Assembly (NCBI RefSeq): GCF_001411555.2
Contig: NC_049903.1
Coordinates: 9,854,362 to 9,918,361, forward strand
Direction of reading: 5' to 3'
Length of the DNA: 64,000 nucleotides
Source: Juglans regia
Lineage: Eukaryota > Streptophyta > Magnoliopsida > Fagales > Juglandaceae
The position numbers and the translations under genes were made by a program. Shown in pieces: positions 1 through 12,300 of the stretch (its first letter is position 1; each line of letters opens with the position of its first letter). Under the pieces are notes generated by a model, which saw only the letters and a program-made list of their open reading frames with translations, was not told where the DNA came from and ran no database searches.

Positions 1-1463
1 ATCATGGCATGGAGTAGTAGTGTTGAAAACTTTTCCTAGCTATTTATAGAATTATTGCTTCATAAAATTATATTAAAATGTTGTATTTGAATTTTAAATT
101 TTTACATAATTATTTTTTTTATTTAAAATAGATTGATAAAAGAAATGACATGTGTACTATTATTATCACTCTTTTATGTTTTGGTAGGCCAAGCAGTTCG
201 GCATATGGACCGCTCCCTAGCTAGTCCCTTTACATGTATAGGCATTTATAAGCCCAATGCAAATGGATATAATGGAGATTTTAAAATGGCACGCCTTTCA
301 CCATCTATCACTTTATACTGTCTTCTCAAACCGTCCTTGGAACTTCGAAGAAAATAATAGAGGTGGGGGGCGCGCGAGCGCTTGGGCTTCACAAAAGAAG
401 CATCACAATCCAGCTCAAGTAGTACATCTGCAGCTTTCGTTTCTGCATGCCATTCCCAGCCAAAAACTCCAAGACAAAACCTATATTGTGTGTGAGAGAG
501 AATGTTGGTATGTTTGTCTTTGTCATACATTATTGTTCAATGAAAGCATAATGAATTCTCGAGATTATTCCCTCTTCTAATTCTTCATCTTTATCCTCTC
601 GGACCATCCCCACCTCTTCTGCTGCAACAAAGAAAGCGAAGCATTTTATTTCCTGAGGGTGGAGAGTTTGTAAGAAAAGGAAATAATAATTTTGAAAAAA
701 TAATTGATATTCTGTAAGAGTAATATTAGATATAAGCTCTAAATAGATAAATTTTATATAAATTTTTTGTAAAAAATGAGACTATTTAGAGATATCATCC
801 TCCTGCAATTGCACGCACCTAAACTAAGGGGAACGACTGTAGATCTCTAAATGAAATCCTTAATTTAAGGAATGAAATGGGAGGCTGATTTTTAACTTCC
901 TTTAAATTTGATCTGAATTCAGTAGTTTAGGCATGGGAATGCTCTAAAGGCAACGAAAGTAAGCTATATATCTATAGCCCCTATCACCTCCAAAGCTAAG
1001 GAGAGCTTTTTTTGGGACAAGCTGACAGAGCATCACCTATTATTCCTCCCAACACATCGTTCCATGCGCTAGTTTTCAACATTCTCTTGGACTTTCCTCC
1101 AAACCCTTTTCTTATTTAGCAAAGCTGTTGCCTCTCTCCTCACGTACACTAGGAAAAACAACCCCCCTTAGATTTGGCTACTCAACCTCTTCTTCTTGGA
1201 CTTTTGCAGCATAGTTGCCGATTCTTAGTCCTTTTCTAAATCATTTAAAGTCTCATTGGACGACTAAACTTGCTTACATTTAATTTAAAAGGGAACGATC
1301 TTAACAATACTGACTCCCTATATATATGTTGTAAAATCTATTCAAGACTCCTTACATACATAGAAGAGGTCACTCCACCTCCACGCACCAGCCCAACTTT
1401 CAGAAGCTCAAGAAGACTGTAAAGGAGTGATTAAACTCTCTCTCTCTCTGATCTCTCTCTCAA
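1..1463. other. Intergenic DNA upstream of the first gene
   Basis: No convincing gene is visible. The short open frames at 133-580 overlap each other on both strands, have no recognisable domain and lie in mixed AT-rich sequence. The last 150 bases are promoter and leader of the gene at 1464. Confidence 0.5.
1318..1328 (+). promoter_or_regulatory. Probable TATA box of the 1464 gene
   Basis: The sequence CTATATATATG lies about 135 bases before the start codon. It is followed by a leader that ends in a CT-dinucleotide run (about 1437-1462), common in plant 5' leaders. The position fits a TATA box with a leader of roughly 100 bases; the transcription start was not determined. Confidence 0.5.
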
Positions 1464-1925
1464 ATGGGTAGGGGAGAGCAGGATTCCAGTACCGTCATTA
1501 ATCGTTCCTCCATTGCTCTATTGCAGGAGAGATTCAGACAGCTGGAAAGAGTGAAGGAAATGAGAGAGCAAAGAGAGCTCATGAGAATGCTCGCCCAACC
1601 TAAACATCATGAACATGTACATCTCAATCTGATCAATCCCACCACCAATATGCATTACGATCAACAGCCATCGAGGTTGTTTTTCCACTCCGAGTTGGTC
1701 TTTCCACCGAGGTCGTCACCTCCCCAAGCTTCCCTCTCTATTTGTCCGCCGTCTCAGAGCAAACATGCCGGCTACACTACTGGGAGCGCAGGCGCCGAGG
1801 CCCCTCTCTCGATGGAATCGTCGTGGCGGCCTACTGATCATACACCTGCCTCTGTTCTCACTTCCTTGAATTTATTCAAGGATTCTGATTCTGACTCAGA
1901 TGTTGACACTTCTCTTCATCTGTAA
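1464..1925 (+). CDS. Uncharacterised small plant protein, 153 residues
   Basis: A single-exon reading frame of 153 codons starts at an ATG directly after a CT-rich leader with a TATA-like element about 135 bases upstream. The N-terminal third is charged and looks helical: residues 13-45 hold SSIALLQERFRQLERVKEMR followed by an Arg/Glu-rich stretch, a likely short coiled coil. The middle is rich in His, Pro and Ser. The C-terminus is an acidic Asp-Ser repeat (about residues 139-149, DSDSDSDVD) after a short hydrophobic patch. There is no signal peptide and no membrane segment. I do not recognise a named family. The helical N-terminus with an acidic tail would suit a nuclear or adaptor protein, but that is inference. 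The regular codon use, leader and TATA box make it a likely real gene. Confidence 0.72.
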   Translation: MGRGEQDSSTVINRSSIALLQERFRQLERVKEMREQRELMRMLAQPKHHEHVHLNLINPTTNMHYDQQPSRLFFHSELVFPPRSSPPQASLSICPPSQSKHAGYTTGSAGAEAPLSMESSWRPTDHTPASVLTSLNLFKDSDSDSDVDTSLHL

Positions 1926-3324
1926 CCTATATATATACTAGTTCTCTCCGGTAGTGTAATATTGATAATGAGTTACCTTATAATGATCAGTGCTATGAAT
2001 ATATATATATATATATGACATATGCTTATCTTAATCGTATTTTTCATTAAGCGATCGATCCAAGATTTGATCAGTTCATCACTCTTAGTATCATTTTAAT
2101 GGATGAAACCGACGATGTCAAATCAAGCCTCGTAAATTTGCATGTAGCTGTATTGAGATTTATCGGAGATGGTGGTTTCTGAACCAAATGAATCGTGCTG
2201 TTGCAGTAAATACGTACGTGAGATCGGTAGAAGTTATATACGTTAACTAGATCCAATCTGTTGCATGTCCAATTAAAATTTCGAAGAATCTCAAAAAAAT
2301 ATATAAAAATTAAACTTTCATTGCTTTAGCAGTCTGGCATTGCAGCTCGTATTTCGATAATAATAGCAGACAATTATTTCCAGGTCAGAACGTTATAACT
2401 TGATTGAAATCTGTGATCGATGACGTCGTTTAGGCGATCGATAGTTCACCATGTTAATATAACATGACTCTTTGTCGCATGGGGTGATCCAGCCAAAACG
2501 ACAATAAAGTCGTTTAACTTTGAATTTAGTACCTCTTCCTCGATCGTTACAAGCTCGTGCTATGCCGGCCAACAAACTTACATGCATTTCATGTCCGGAA
2601 TGAAAGAACCAATTCCTTTGACTGTTACTAACATAACCAATTGCATGTTTGAGTCTAGGAAATATAGTTTGTAGTTTTAGAACTTATAGCTTACAACTTA
2701 AATAAAAAGTTCTACTATTAAAAAATTATTATAAATATATATTGAAAACACTTTCAAACATGTTAAGTGTGTATGGAAATAAATTAAAAAAGTTTTTTTG
2801 ATATAGAAATTACAATTATTTAAATTTTTAAAGATTATGATAATATCCTTGAAAGTTAGAATTAGTTGTAATTATCTAAAAATTGTATATAGATATTTTT
2901 GTCCATTAATAGTCTTTTTAAAATCTGAATTACGTTTTGCATTATCTAAAAAAGAACGTTTCTTCAAACATATTTTTTAACTTATTTGAGATTAAAAGTA
3001 CTTTAATATGTAACACCTAAACAATCTAATTTTTTTATTAAAAAGCTTTTAAAATTGTTTAAGTATTTTTTAAAACTTCTACTGCAACCCCAAATAAACC
3101 CTAAGTAATGATATGATACGAGTCATTTTACAATCAATCAATACAGCATATTATTTCATTAAAAATAAAATCTAATTTTACAAAACTACCATTCATTTAA
3201 TATAAAGTCGTAGAAGTGTTAGTTGAAATTAATCATTTTCCATATACACTATATATATGTGTCCCCTAGGATGCGTGCATTAATATCGTACGAATAAATC
3301 TATATATATTAAGGACTAATAAAA
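1926..3324. other. Intergenic AT-rich DNA
   Basis: No supported gene. It contains a TA microsatellite near 2000-2018 and the 3' flank of the 1464 gene. Two short minus-strand frames (2071-2256 and 2393-2587) have no recognisable protein features. From about 2640 the sequence becomes repeat-like and very AT-rich. Confidence 0.5.
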
Positions 3325-3325
3325 A

Positions 3326-3536
3326 TTAGGTCTCATTTAGATAGTGAAAATATTTTATTTCATCTCATCATTATAATTTTTTTAAATTTTTACATAAAAT
3401 ATAATAAATAATTTAATTTTTTTAAATCTCAAAATAATAATAATATTAAAAAATAATATTCTAACAATATTTTATTCAACTTTCAACTTTTATCTCAACT
3501 CATATCATCTCAATTCACTATACAAACCGGGCAACT
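3326..3536. mobile_element. MITE-like element, Tourist type
   Basis: About 210 bases whose ends are complementary in type: a left end with CATTTAGATAGTGAAAATAT and TTTCATCTCATC, and a right end with CTCATATCATCTCAATTCAC and CTATACAAACCGGGC. The AT-rich core and 'ATCTCATC / GATGAGAT' ends resemble the elements at 28188 and 48744. No exact target duplication was established. Confidence 0.45.
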
Positions 3537-4302
3537 TAAAGTTTTTATGTATCTTTTTAGAGTCTAAGCTAGAATGATGATTTCCTGAATAAGTTAAAGC
3601 TATAGTCATTAATAATTAAATTTTAATCAGAATAAAGTGTGATAACACTGTTAACTACTAAATGAAAGACAAAAATACTATAGATCGACCAGGTGACAAA
3701 AACATGGTTTAGAATGTCCGTCATGTACATATGTATTGAGTAAGATACGGCGTGATGTTTGATTAAAAAATGGATAGAAAACATTATTTATTTATTTTTC
3801 TTTTATTTTCTTGGCATAAAAAGAGAGTTATTTCTCCATCAACAAAAAGTTCCAACTGTACAAATTATTGCTCCAGAGTACAGACTAGGGAGTACAGACT
3901 CCTACCAGAGAGACAGAGCACTAGTACTGGAACCTTTCTCCTTGTCTCAACAGTACCCTTTGTATTCTCTTTTGTTAGTAAACTTTTTCTCATGTGATCT
4001 TATTCCTGGTAAGGACGTAGGCATTTGTGGCCAAACATATAAATATAAATACTGATGGAGTCCCTTTTGTGTGTCATTATTGATTTTAGTTTCTTTTTTG
4101 GTTTTTTTGTTTACTTCTTTTAATTTGTTACCTTTTTTTCCAGCTAATCCCGAAAGGTATTGTCGAGTACCGTTAATCTTCAAGTTTATTCTTTTATATT
4201 ATAATGATATATTCATTCGAACGTGTTATGTTATATGTTATGTTATATGTTAAATCATCAAATTTTCTAATCATTTAAATCATACCTTAACGTTATATCA
4301 AG
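3537..4302. other. Intergenic DNA, possible outer part of the neighbouring retroelement
   Basis: No gene is supported. Short overlapping frames at 3759-4253 lack recognisable features. This is where the 3' LTR of the minus-strand gypsy element would be expected, but I could not delimit LTR ends. Confidence 0.4.
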
Positions 4303-7300
4303 AATGATTTCATTTAAATCCCACCCCATAGTCGTTTGGAGCCCACTTTGCTTTCTCATTTTTTCTTGGAGTCATTTGTACTTCCCTTCCTTCTCTTTGA
4401 ATCTTCCCTCTGTGTGCATCTTGCCTCCCCTTCTTCTACATTTCTATTCATATGGCTCTCAAGAACCCTTCACCCCTGATCCTAAAAGCCCTAAGCACGC
4501 AAAGTCTTCTGGTTCCTCACGGACTCCCAGGGGCCTAGACCCTCCTGAGGTTCGTACTGAGTCACAAAAATTCGACGAGTTCTCCTAGTGGTTGGTGGTG
4601 ACTCTTGCAAGTTGGAGTCACTAAAGTCAAACTTTAAGGTGTCTGGCATCGTTGAGTTTGAGGTGTCGTCCCCCAACGAAAGCGTTGTAGATTCTAAAGG
4701 GTATGCCTCGAATGTGGCTTTGTACCCTAGCATGTTTTCCAGCGGCCTTAGGCTGCCTTTCTAACGTCCAGTTCACGATGTGTTGGATTACCTTTGTTTG
4801 GCACCTACTCAACTCCACCCAATGCGTGGAAGATCTTGGTGTTGTGTTGCATCATCTGGCGACCGGCGCTAGAGGAGGTAGGTTCCAAGTGCCCTAACCT
4901 CACGGCTCGTGAGTTCCTCCTTACTCACAATCTCTTGAAGCAACATTGCAACACATGCAGCTTCTGATCTATCCAGACTCTGGCTCATTTAGAGCCACAT
5001 TATAACAAGGTGAAAGGGTGGAATGGGCGCTTCTTTTTCCTGTCCGACAGAGGATGGGAGTTCCCGGTCGGGCAGCTCAACCGGTGCGACTATCCCATTC
5101 GCGTCATCTGGGGGGTTGTTGGTGAAGACAAAAGCTTCAAACCCTCGACGACTCCCTAGGAAGTGAGCTGGATTAAGACCATTCGTGTCTGGGTGAAAGC
5201 CCACCCAAATGCTATTTTTTCCGAGGCCTTATTGGATGAGAGCAACCGTCGGCTATACTTGGCTCCCCCAATCAACATGTGTTTGGTTGATCGAACCATA
5301 CCGATGCAGGCGACCATTCTCCAAGTCCGTAGGCGTTCTACTAGCCTGTCGGTGGAGGGGAAATGGAAGAAAATCAGGAGGGAATCTCCTTCCAAAAGCA
5401 ATTCTAAGTCGGTGCCTTTGCCCCCCTCCTGCCGACCCCGTCAGACTTCTATTCCAATGCTCATTCAGTGGCCAAAGCCATCATCGAAAATGGGGGAGAA
5501 GACCGTATCGTCCCCTAACATTGTGCCTTCTTCTCCTTCTCCACGAGAGGCAGGCAGTGCTGATTTCCTTTAGCAAGTCCGGGCGACCTCCCGATGGCTG
5601 GTGTTACACAGCTCGGGAGAGACTCTCACAATCACTCAAAATTTCTTCTCCAACGCCACAGGGCAATATGAGGATTGTGGAACTCTCGCCTAGAAAGGAG
5701 TTGCTCTCCTTGCGGTTTTAAGGGGTCCTTTTGAACTGTCCTATTTGAGAGTCTTAGGTAGTGGTCTCGTCCCCTGAGATTGACATCGAGAGGGTCCCTC
5801 ACCCTTGTTCGAGGAACGCCCAGCTATGGGCGAGGATTTTCTTTCCCGGGTTTCTATCTCGGAATCTCCCATCACTTATTCCCTCAAAGTGGAGGTTGTC
5901 TCATCTTGGGCCATTTTGGAGGGCAGTGGAGGTGACGACGTTGTGTTTGAGAAGGAAATAGCAAGAACAGTGTCGTGGGCTATGAGGGTTTTGGTGGATG
6001 TACTCGAGGCAGAGGTCAAGGCGGTGTCAATGGAGGTCAACAAAGTTTCGGCTATTGTTGTTGATGTTGGGGCTCCATTACCCTTCACTTGCGCCATCCC
6101 TGCCTTGGCCTTGGTGGGAGCCGAAGCTGGGGTTGGAATAGCATCGGTGGGGGTTGGCGAGGTCCCGACTAGTTTGGTAGATGTTAGGGCATCATTGTCG
6201 TTCATTGACACCATCACGGCCTTGGTGTCGACTAGGGCTGGTGCTGACGAAGGGATGAAAGCGGTGAATGAGACTAGGGAGCCCTCCTCAGTCCTAGCAC
6301 TGATGCGTTGGCGGTTGGTGAGGTTCCTGAGCGCGCCACAGAAGGTGAAAGTCGGGGCAAAGGCCGGGGAGGTCCATCCTTGGTGGAGTTTGCGAGGGAC
6401 GCTGAAGCATCAGAGGACGATGGCATCCTGATCGAGAATCCTTCTGAGGAGAAGGGGGATGCTGCTCTAAGGTGAGCGATAGGCAAGGCCTGTCCTAACC
6501 CTGTTCAAGAAGTGGTCAGTACGCTCAGGGGTTCTTTTTCGAGGCTAGCTATCTACTTGTTACATTCCTTTTTTAAGTTTTATTAGCGCTTTTTCCTTTG
6601 ATACTTACTTGAAACTTTCATAACAGGGCGTGGAGCAGTTGGCAGCCTTCATCGTAGATGATCGAGAGGGGTTGGAAGACGAGAACCTGGCACTCTAATC
6701 TTTGGCACGGTTGATTTTATGTCATGCCTAGGAAGAAAGGGAGAGAAAAGATAAGTTAGAGGAAACTCTCATCAAGGTGCAATTCAGTCGACGGAGGAGG
6801 TAGAAGAGGATACTCCAACTTCATCACCGAAATGCCCAACTTAAGTCTAACTTGGCGAGGTCCCGGGAGGAGGCCGGTTTGTGTCTTCTTGAAGCAACAC
6901 TCACTAAGGAAGCAAGGGACAACCTTCAAGAATCCTTCGATTGCCAGCAAGAGAAGCTGGAAAAGCCTCGAGTCACGAATTTGCGGTTGGGGAAGCAGCA
7001 TACTTTCCGATAAGTGGCTCAAGGAGCTTTCCCAGTCTTTCACAGAAAAGAAAGACTCTCTCAAGGCCAAATCCCAGAGAGTGAAGGACTTGGAGGCTGA
7101 GAATGCTTTGGCTCGTGCTGCGGAGTCTAGCGAGATGAGTTAGGCAGTAGGGTTAGAGAGCCGGCTTACCAAGGCCGATCATTTGATAGCCGCCCACAAA
7201 GCTATCATCTGAACCTGCAGTCTCGCCTGGATAATCCTAAAGTCATTGTCCCCCGGCTGCACGAGGAGTTGTCACACGTCCGTTTGGTTCGTGATGACAC

Positions 7301-7480
7301 ATGGTCTTACAGCTACTTTAAGGGCTTAGAGAGATTGAGGGATCATGTGCTCCTGAACCCCTAGAGAAATTTAAGGGCACTGAAAGTGCAGGACCTCCCT
7401 CTGGACCCGACGGCATTGAAGCGAGGTTCCTCGATAGGGAAGAAGTTAATCCCAAGCATACACTCAAACAATCGCGCCAA
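4303..7480 (+). pseudogene. Antisense extra ORF of the Tat element (putative gypsy-type transposon domain), decayed
   Basis: Fragments in all three plus-strand frames together resemble the plant 'putative gypsy type transposon' family (Pfam PF04195). Recognisable pieces are a patch near 4780-4900 with HHLATGARGG, a conserved-looking block near 5010-5160 (translation includes FFFLSDRGWEFPVGQ, then CDYPIRVIWGVV), a block at 5163-5300 (WIKTIRVWVKAHPN, then YLAPP), a long Ala/Val-rich low-complexity section at 5800-6430, and a charged coiled-coil-like tail at 6720-7140. Stops and frameshifts interrupt it many times. It runs opposite to the pol of the same element and lies downstream of pol, as reported for extra ORFs in Tat elements. 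Its function in live elements is not known to me. Confidence 0.65.
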
Positions 7481-7639
7481 CTGAATACTTTTCTCTTGTA
7501 TCTATGTATTTTCATTTTTCTTCATTTGTGTCTATACTTCGTAATGACATTAATGGAATTTTCTGTACATATTTTTCTTTCTTCTTGCGTTCTTCTTTTT
7601 TTTTTTTCCAGCTTTTAGCTTTTCATTCGTGAGCTTTGG

Positions 7640-9260
7640 GGAGTGAACTGAGTGAGGGGTGTAGAACTTATTCATTATCGCAATCATAAACCTGGATTGT
7701 CTCGATTCGTTGCAGTCAGTTTGAGGGGTGGGTCTCCTCGGGAGTTAACGCTGAGTAGTGGAGGGACTGGGCCCATACTCCACAGGGAGTAAGGCTGGGA
7801 TGCCTTAGGCTAAGCCCTCCTCTTTGGTCTCCCTAAGGGGGTGAGTCATCGGGCAGCCGAGAAATTGTCCTGCTCTTTGCTGTAAGGCAAGTAGGAGATG
7901 TTCAATAATGCTGGAAAAGCTAAAAAAGTTAATGTAATTCATCTCCAACTACCAGTGTGAAATTTGCAAACCTGAGTTGTTTTGTTGGAGATGTGAGGCC
8001 TTATTCTTTTGGCGTCTCATTTGGTGAAGATGGAGCGTGGCGATGATTTGAGGTGTTACTCGTTTGGCATTCCATTGTAGGAGATGGCATCCGAGTAGTA
8101 ATGTCGGACAGTCGAATGACTAAACCCATTCTCCACTGGGGGGGTTGAGATTTCTCAGGCTAGGTCCACCCATTTAGTCCCCCTAAGAATGTAATTTTCT
8201 GGACAGCTAAGAAGTCGTTTTGCTCTTTGTTGTGATGAGAGCGGGATAAGTTGTTGGGCAACCGAGAGGCTATACCCGCTCTCTTCCATGAGTGAAGTCA
8301 GGTTGCCGGAGGGTTGGACTCGCCTGTTGACTCTCGCGAGAAGGTGAGTTGTCGGAAAGTTAGAGACTAGACCCACTCTCGCCCATTGACATCACATGGA
8401 AGGTAACTGTTGGGTCAAGCTAGTGCTGATCCCACTCTTCGCAGTGACGGAGGTTGGGGTAAGTTATCGGGCAGTCTAAAGGCTGGACCCGCTCTCCGTC
8501 GAGGGAGTTAAAAGATGGGCTTAAGGCGCATCTCGCCCTTTAGGGCCCCGCAGGAAGGTAAGTTATCAGGTAGTTTGGGACTGGACTCGCTCCTGCTTAT
8601 TAACACTCACGATGGAGGTAAATGTCGAGCAGCCGAAAGCTGACCCGCTCTCCACCGCGAGAGGGATAAAGTAGTCTTTAGACGTAATTCATCTATTTGA
8701 GCCCCGCGATGAGGTAAGTGTCAAACAGCCAAGCAACCGGTCTGCTCTTTACCATGATAAGAGTTGGGATAAGTTGTCAGACAGCTGAGAGGCTGGACCC
8801 GCTCTCCCATGTGAGGGAGGTTGAGCTACCTACACACCTATTAACCCTCATGGGAAGGTAAGTTGCCGGGCAGTTTGAGACTGGACTTACTCCCGCCCGT
8901 TAACATCACAGGGAAGTTAAGTGTTGGGCCAGGCTGGTAATGGTCCCACTCTTCGGTATGACAGAGGTTGGGGTAAGTTTCCGGGCAGCCAAGGGGCTGG
9001 ACCCGCTCTCCATCGAGGGAGGGGTAAGATTGCCTTAAGACATATTTCATCCTTTAGGGCCCTGCGGGGAGGTAAGTTACCGAGCAATTTGGGACTGAAC
9101 CCGCTCCTGTCTATTGACGCTTACAAGGAAGGTAAATATAAGGCACCGAGGCTGGCCCGCTCCTGCCAGTTGAAACTCACTCATCCCTTTGGGCCTTGCG
9201 GGGAGGTAAGTAGTCGGTGATTGAGATTATGTGGCTGGAGTAAGGAGTCGAAATGTGGTT
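7640..9260. repeat. GC-rich tandem array between pol and the antisense ORF
   Basis: More than a dozen diverged modules recur, each built on a core like GGTAAGTT-CGGGCAG followed by GGCTGGACCCGCTCTCC. Cores are visible near 8231, 8340, 8455, 8556, 8614, 8711, 8766, 8850, 8966, 9065, 9128 and 9198, roughly 50-100 bases apart. A higher-order unit is also present: the segment at 8398-8660 recurs at about 8908-9170, and AGGTTGGGGT lies at 8451 and again at 8965, 514 bases apart. Looser relatives begin near 7640. The region has no coding capacity. Tandem arrays in this part of Tat/Ogre-type elements are known and can seed satellite DNA. Confidence 0.75.
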
Positions 9261-9354
9261 AGGCGAGACGTAATTTATTCCTAAAAATCCACACTTTCAT
9301 TAATAGAGTTTACACCGTTGGCATGGTAATATAAATTACAAGTCATAAACTTTT

Positions 9355-12300
9355 TTAACAATAAAACTTTCGTAGATGCTCGGCATTCCAAAGGTGTGAC
9401 TGCTCGTTCCCTTAGGAGTCTCAGAGCCAGTAGGAGCTCGGGTGATTGTTGGCGATGACCACGTAGGGGCCTTCCCACCGAGGGCCTAGTTTCCCTTCAT
9501 CTCGAGTAGTTTTCCTCGTCTGTTTTAGCACAAGGTCCCCTATCTTGAATGCCCTTCGGCGTACCCATTTTTTGAAACATCGTTCTGATCTCCTCTTGTT
9601 ATTGTCCTTACTTCTACTTCAAGCCTGACCTCCTCCAACAAGTCAAGTTGTTCTTCTAGTCGTTTGTTGTTAGAGTTTTGCTCGAAATGAGGCACCCTGT
9701 AGGTAGGAATCCCGACCTCGACCGGTGGCATCACCTTATGTCCATAAGTGTAAGTGAATAGTGTTTCTCCCGCCGGGGTCCTTATCGTGATTTGGTATGT
9801 CCATAAAACTCATCAGTGTCTGTCGCTGAGCTTCTTTTTTAGTATACCCATCAGTGTCTTGTTGGTTGCCTTCACCTGCTCGTTAGACTGAGGATGTCCT
9901 GGAGACGAGTATTGAAATTTGATCCACAAGTCCTGACACCAATCTCGGTAGTGGTCAGAGTCAAATTGTCTTTCATTATCCGATATGATGATACAGGGGA
10001 TGTCAAATTTGCAGATGACAGTTTTCCATAAGAAATGAGTGATGTTGCTTGTCGTGATTGTTGTCAACGCCTCGGCCTCTACCCAGTTAGTAAAGTAGTC
10101 CACCACCACTACTACAAATCTTACCACTCATTTGCCTGGGGGAGGGGGCCCACTGAGCGAAAGGCCATGGTGAAGTGATTAGCGTCAGTTCCTTCAATGG
10201 GCAATCAGACACTTTGAAGTATTCCTGGCATTTTCTACATTTTCGTAAGTACTCCTGAACATCCTAGATGGCGCGAGGCCAATAGTATCTCACCCTCATT
10301 ACTTTGCCTACAAGCATCTTTCCTCCAAAGTGGTTGTCGTAGATTCTCTCGTGTACTTCTGCTAGCACATATTAGACTTCTTTGAACGAGACGCACCTCA
10401 AGAGAGGTGTAGAGTACCCCCTTCTATACAGGATCCCCTCGAGTAGAGTATAATGCGCTGCTCTATTCCTAATCTTTCTAGTTTCTCATTTGTTGTCGAG
10501 TAGCTCGTTGGCATATATGTACTTGATAATATCCAACACCCATTCTAGAGCTCCCGGCTTTACTTCTACAACTTCAATTCCCATGGTGGGTATCTCAATA
10601 GTTCTAATCACCATTTGTTCTAGTAGAGGAGAATCTTCTTGCTCAGCTTCCACTCGTGCCAATTTATCCACCTTTTGATTCTCGACTATTGGCATTTGTT
10701 GGATATGAAAGTATCTAAAGTGGGCTCGTTCGTCTTCTATGAAAGTTAGATACTTCTTCAATTTTTCACTCTTCACAACGAACTCCCTTTGTACTTGATT
10801 GACTTCTACCTGAGAATTGGCTCGCACCTCTACTTCTTTGGTGCCGAAAGACCTGGCGATCACCAGACTAGAGAATAGTGCCTCATACTTTGCCTCATTG
10901 TTCGTGGTTTTAAATGCTAACTTAATAGCATAATCATGCTCTTCGCCCTCATTTGTAACAACATGCACCCATACTACCCCTCCAGTCCGACAGGACAAGC
11001 CGTCAACGAAGACCTACCAGGACTTCACGGTAGGTGCATGTTCGTTGGGGAAGACGGTGAATTTTGCCATAAAATCTACCAACACTTGCCCTTTAACAAA
11101 ATCTTGGGTTGCGTTCTCGATGTTGAATTCGCTCAGTTTCACAACCCAGTTCGTAAGGTGGCCTGAGGTGTCCAGCCTTTTTAGGATTTTCTTCAAGGGA
11201 TCTTGGTGAAGACCTTTACTAGGTGAGCCTAAGAATACGAGTGGAGTCATCGAGTGGTCACAACTAAGGGGCAAGCTGCTCTATGCATGGGTATCTAACC
11301 TCTACTCCTCGATAAGCCTGACTGGTGTTGTACACGGGCTTTTGGATCCTCTATTCGTCTCGTACCAGGGCTGAGGAAGCCACCTATGGGGAGACTTACA
11401 GATACAGGACCAAAGTTTCTTCACATCTGGGTTGGTTGTGCAGCGGAGGGCTGGTGAGATGTTTCTTGAAAGCCTCGAATGCTTGGTCGCACTCGTCATC
11501 TAATGCTCGCGCTTTCTGCAATACCTTAAAAAATAGTAGGCACTTGTTGATGGACCTCGACAGAAACTTGTTAATGGCTGTTATCCATCTAATGCGTTTC
11601 TGCAATTCATTTATGCTTCAAGGAGGGGCCATGCAGAGTATGGCTTTCACTTTCTCCGAGTTAGCTTCTATCCCCCGTTCTGACCATAAAACCCAAGAAT
11701 TTTTCGAAGCCTACACCGAAAGCACACTTCGCGGGGTTCAGTTTCATCTGGTACTGCCTCAATACTATAAAGGCTTCACGAAGGTCGTCAAGGTGTTGCT
11801 CGGGAGCTCCACTTTTGACTAGCAAATCATCCATGTAGAGCTCTATGTTTCTCCCAATCTGATTATTGAACATGCAGTTGAACAGTCAATGGTAGGTGGT
11901 CCCTGTGTTTTCTAACCCAAACGGCATGGCAAAGTAACAGTATAATCCCCAATCAGTGATGAACGAATTCTTCTCCTCATCATCTGGGTTCATACGGATT
12001 TGGTTGTACTCAGAGTAGGCATCCATAAAGCTAAGCATGCAATGACTCGCTGTGGATTTGACTTCTGTGGTGATGGCGGTATTCTTCTCAGCGCTAAAGT
12101 TTTGGTGTTTCCTCCTTACACCCTTGGCTTTTGGTTCCACGCTCAAGTGGTGTTACATGATCTCTGGGTCGATTCCAGACATGTCCTCATGATTCCAGGC
12201 AAAGATATCTTGTCGTTCCATGAGAAGCTACTGCATGGTGCGCCTCATTTCGAGTGTCATTCCACTGTCAATCCTGGTCGTGGCTTTTAAGCGACTTGGG

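Noticed and set aside
246..580. Overlapping open frames on both strands near the left end
   Set aside because: No domain, signal or codon pattern separates them from chance, and the two strands compete for the same DNA.
5805..6431. A 208-codon plus-strand frame considered as a gene
   Set aside because: It is the Ala/Val-rich low-complexity section of the decayed antisense ORF of the Tat element, with the same region open on the minus strand.
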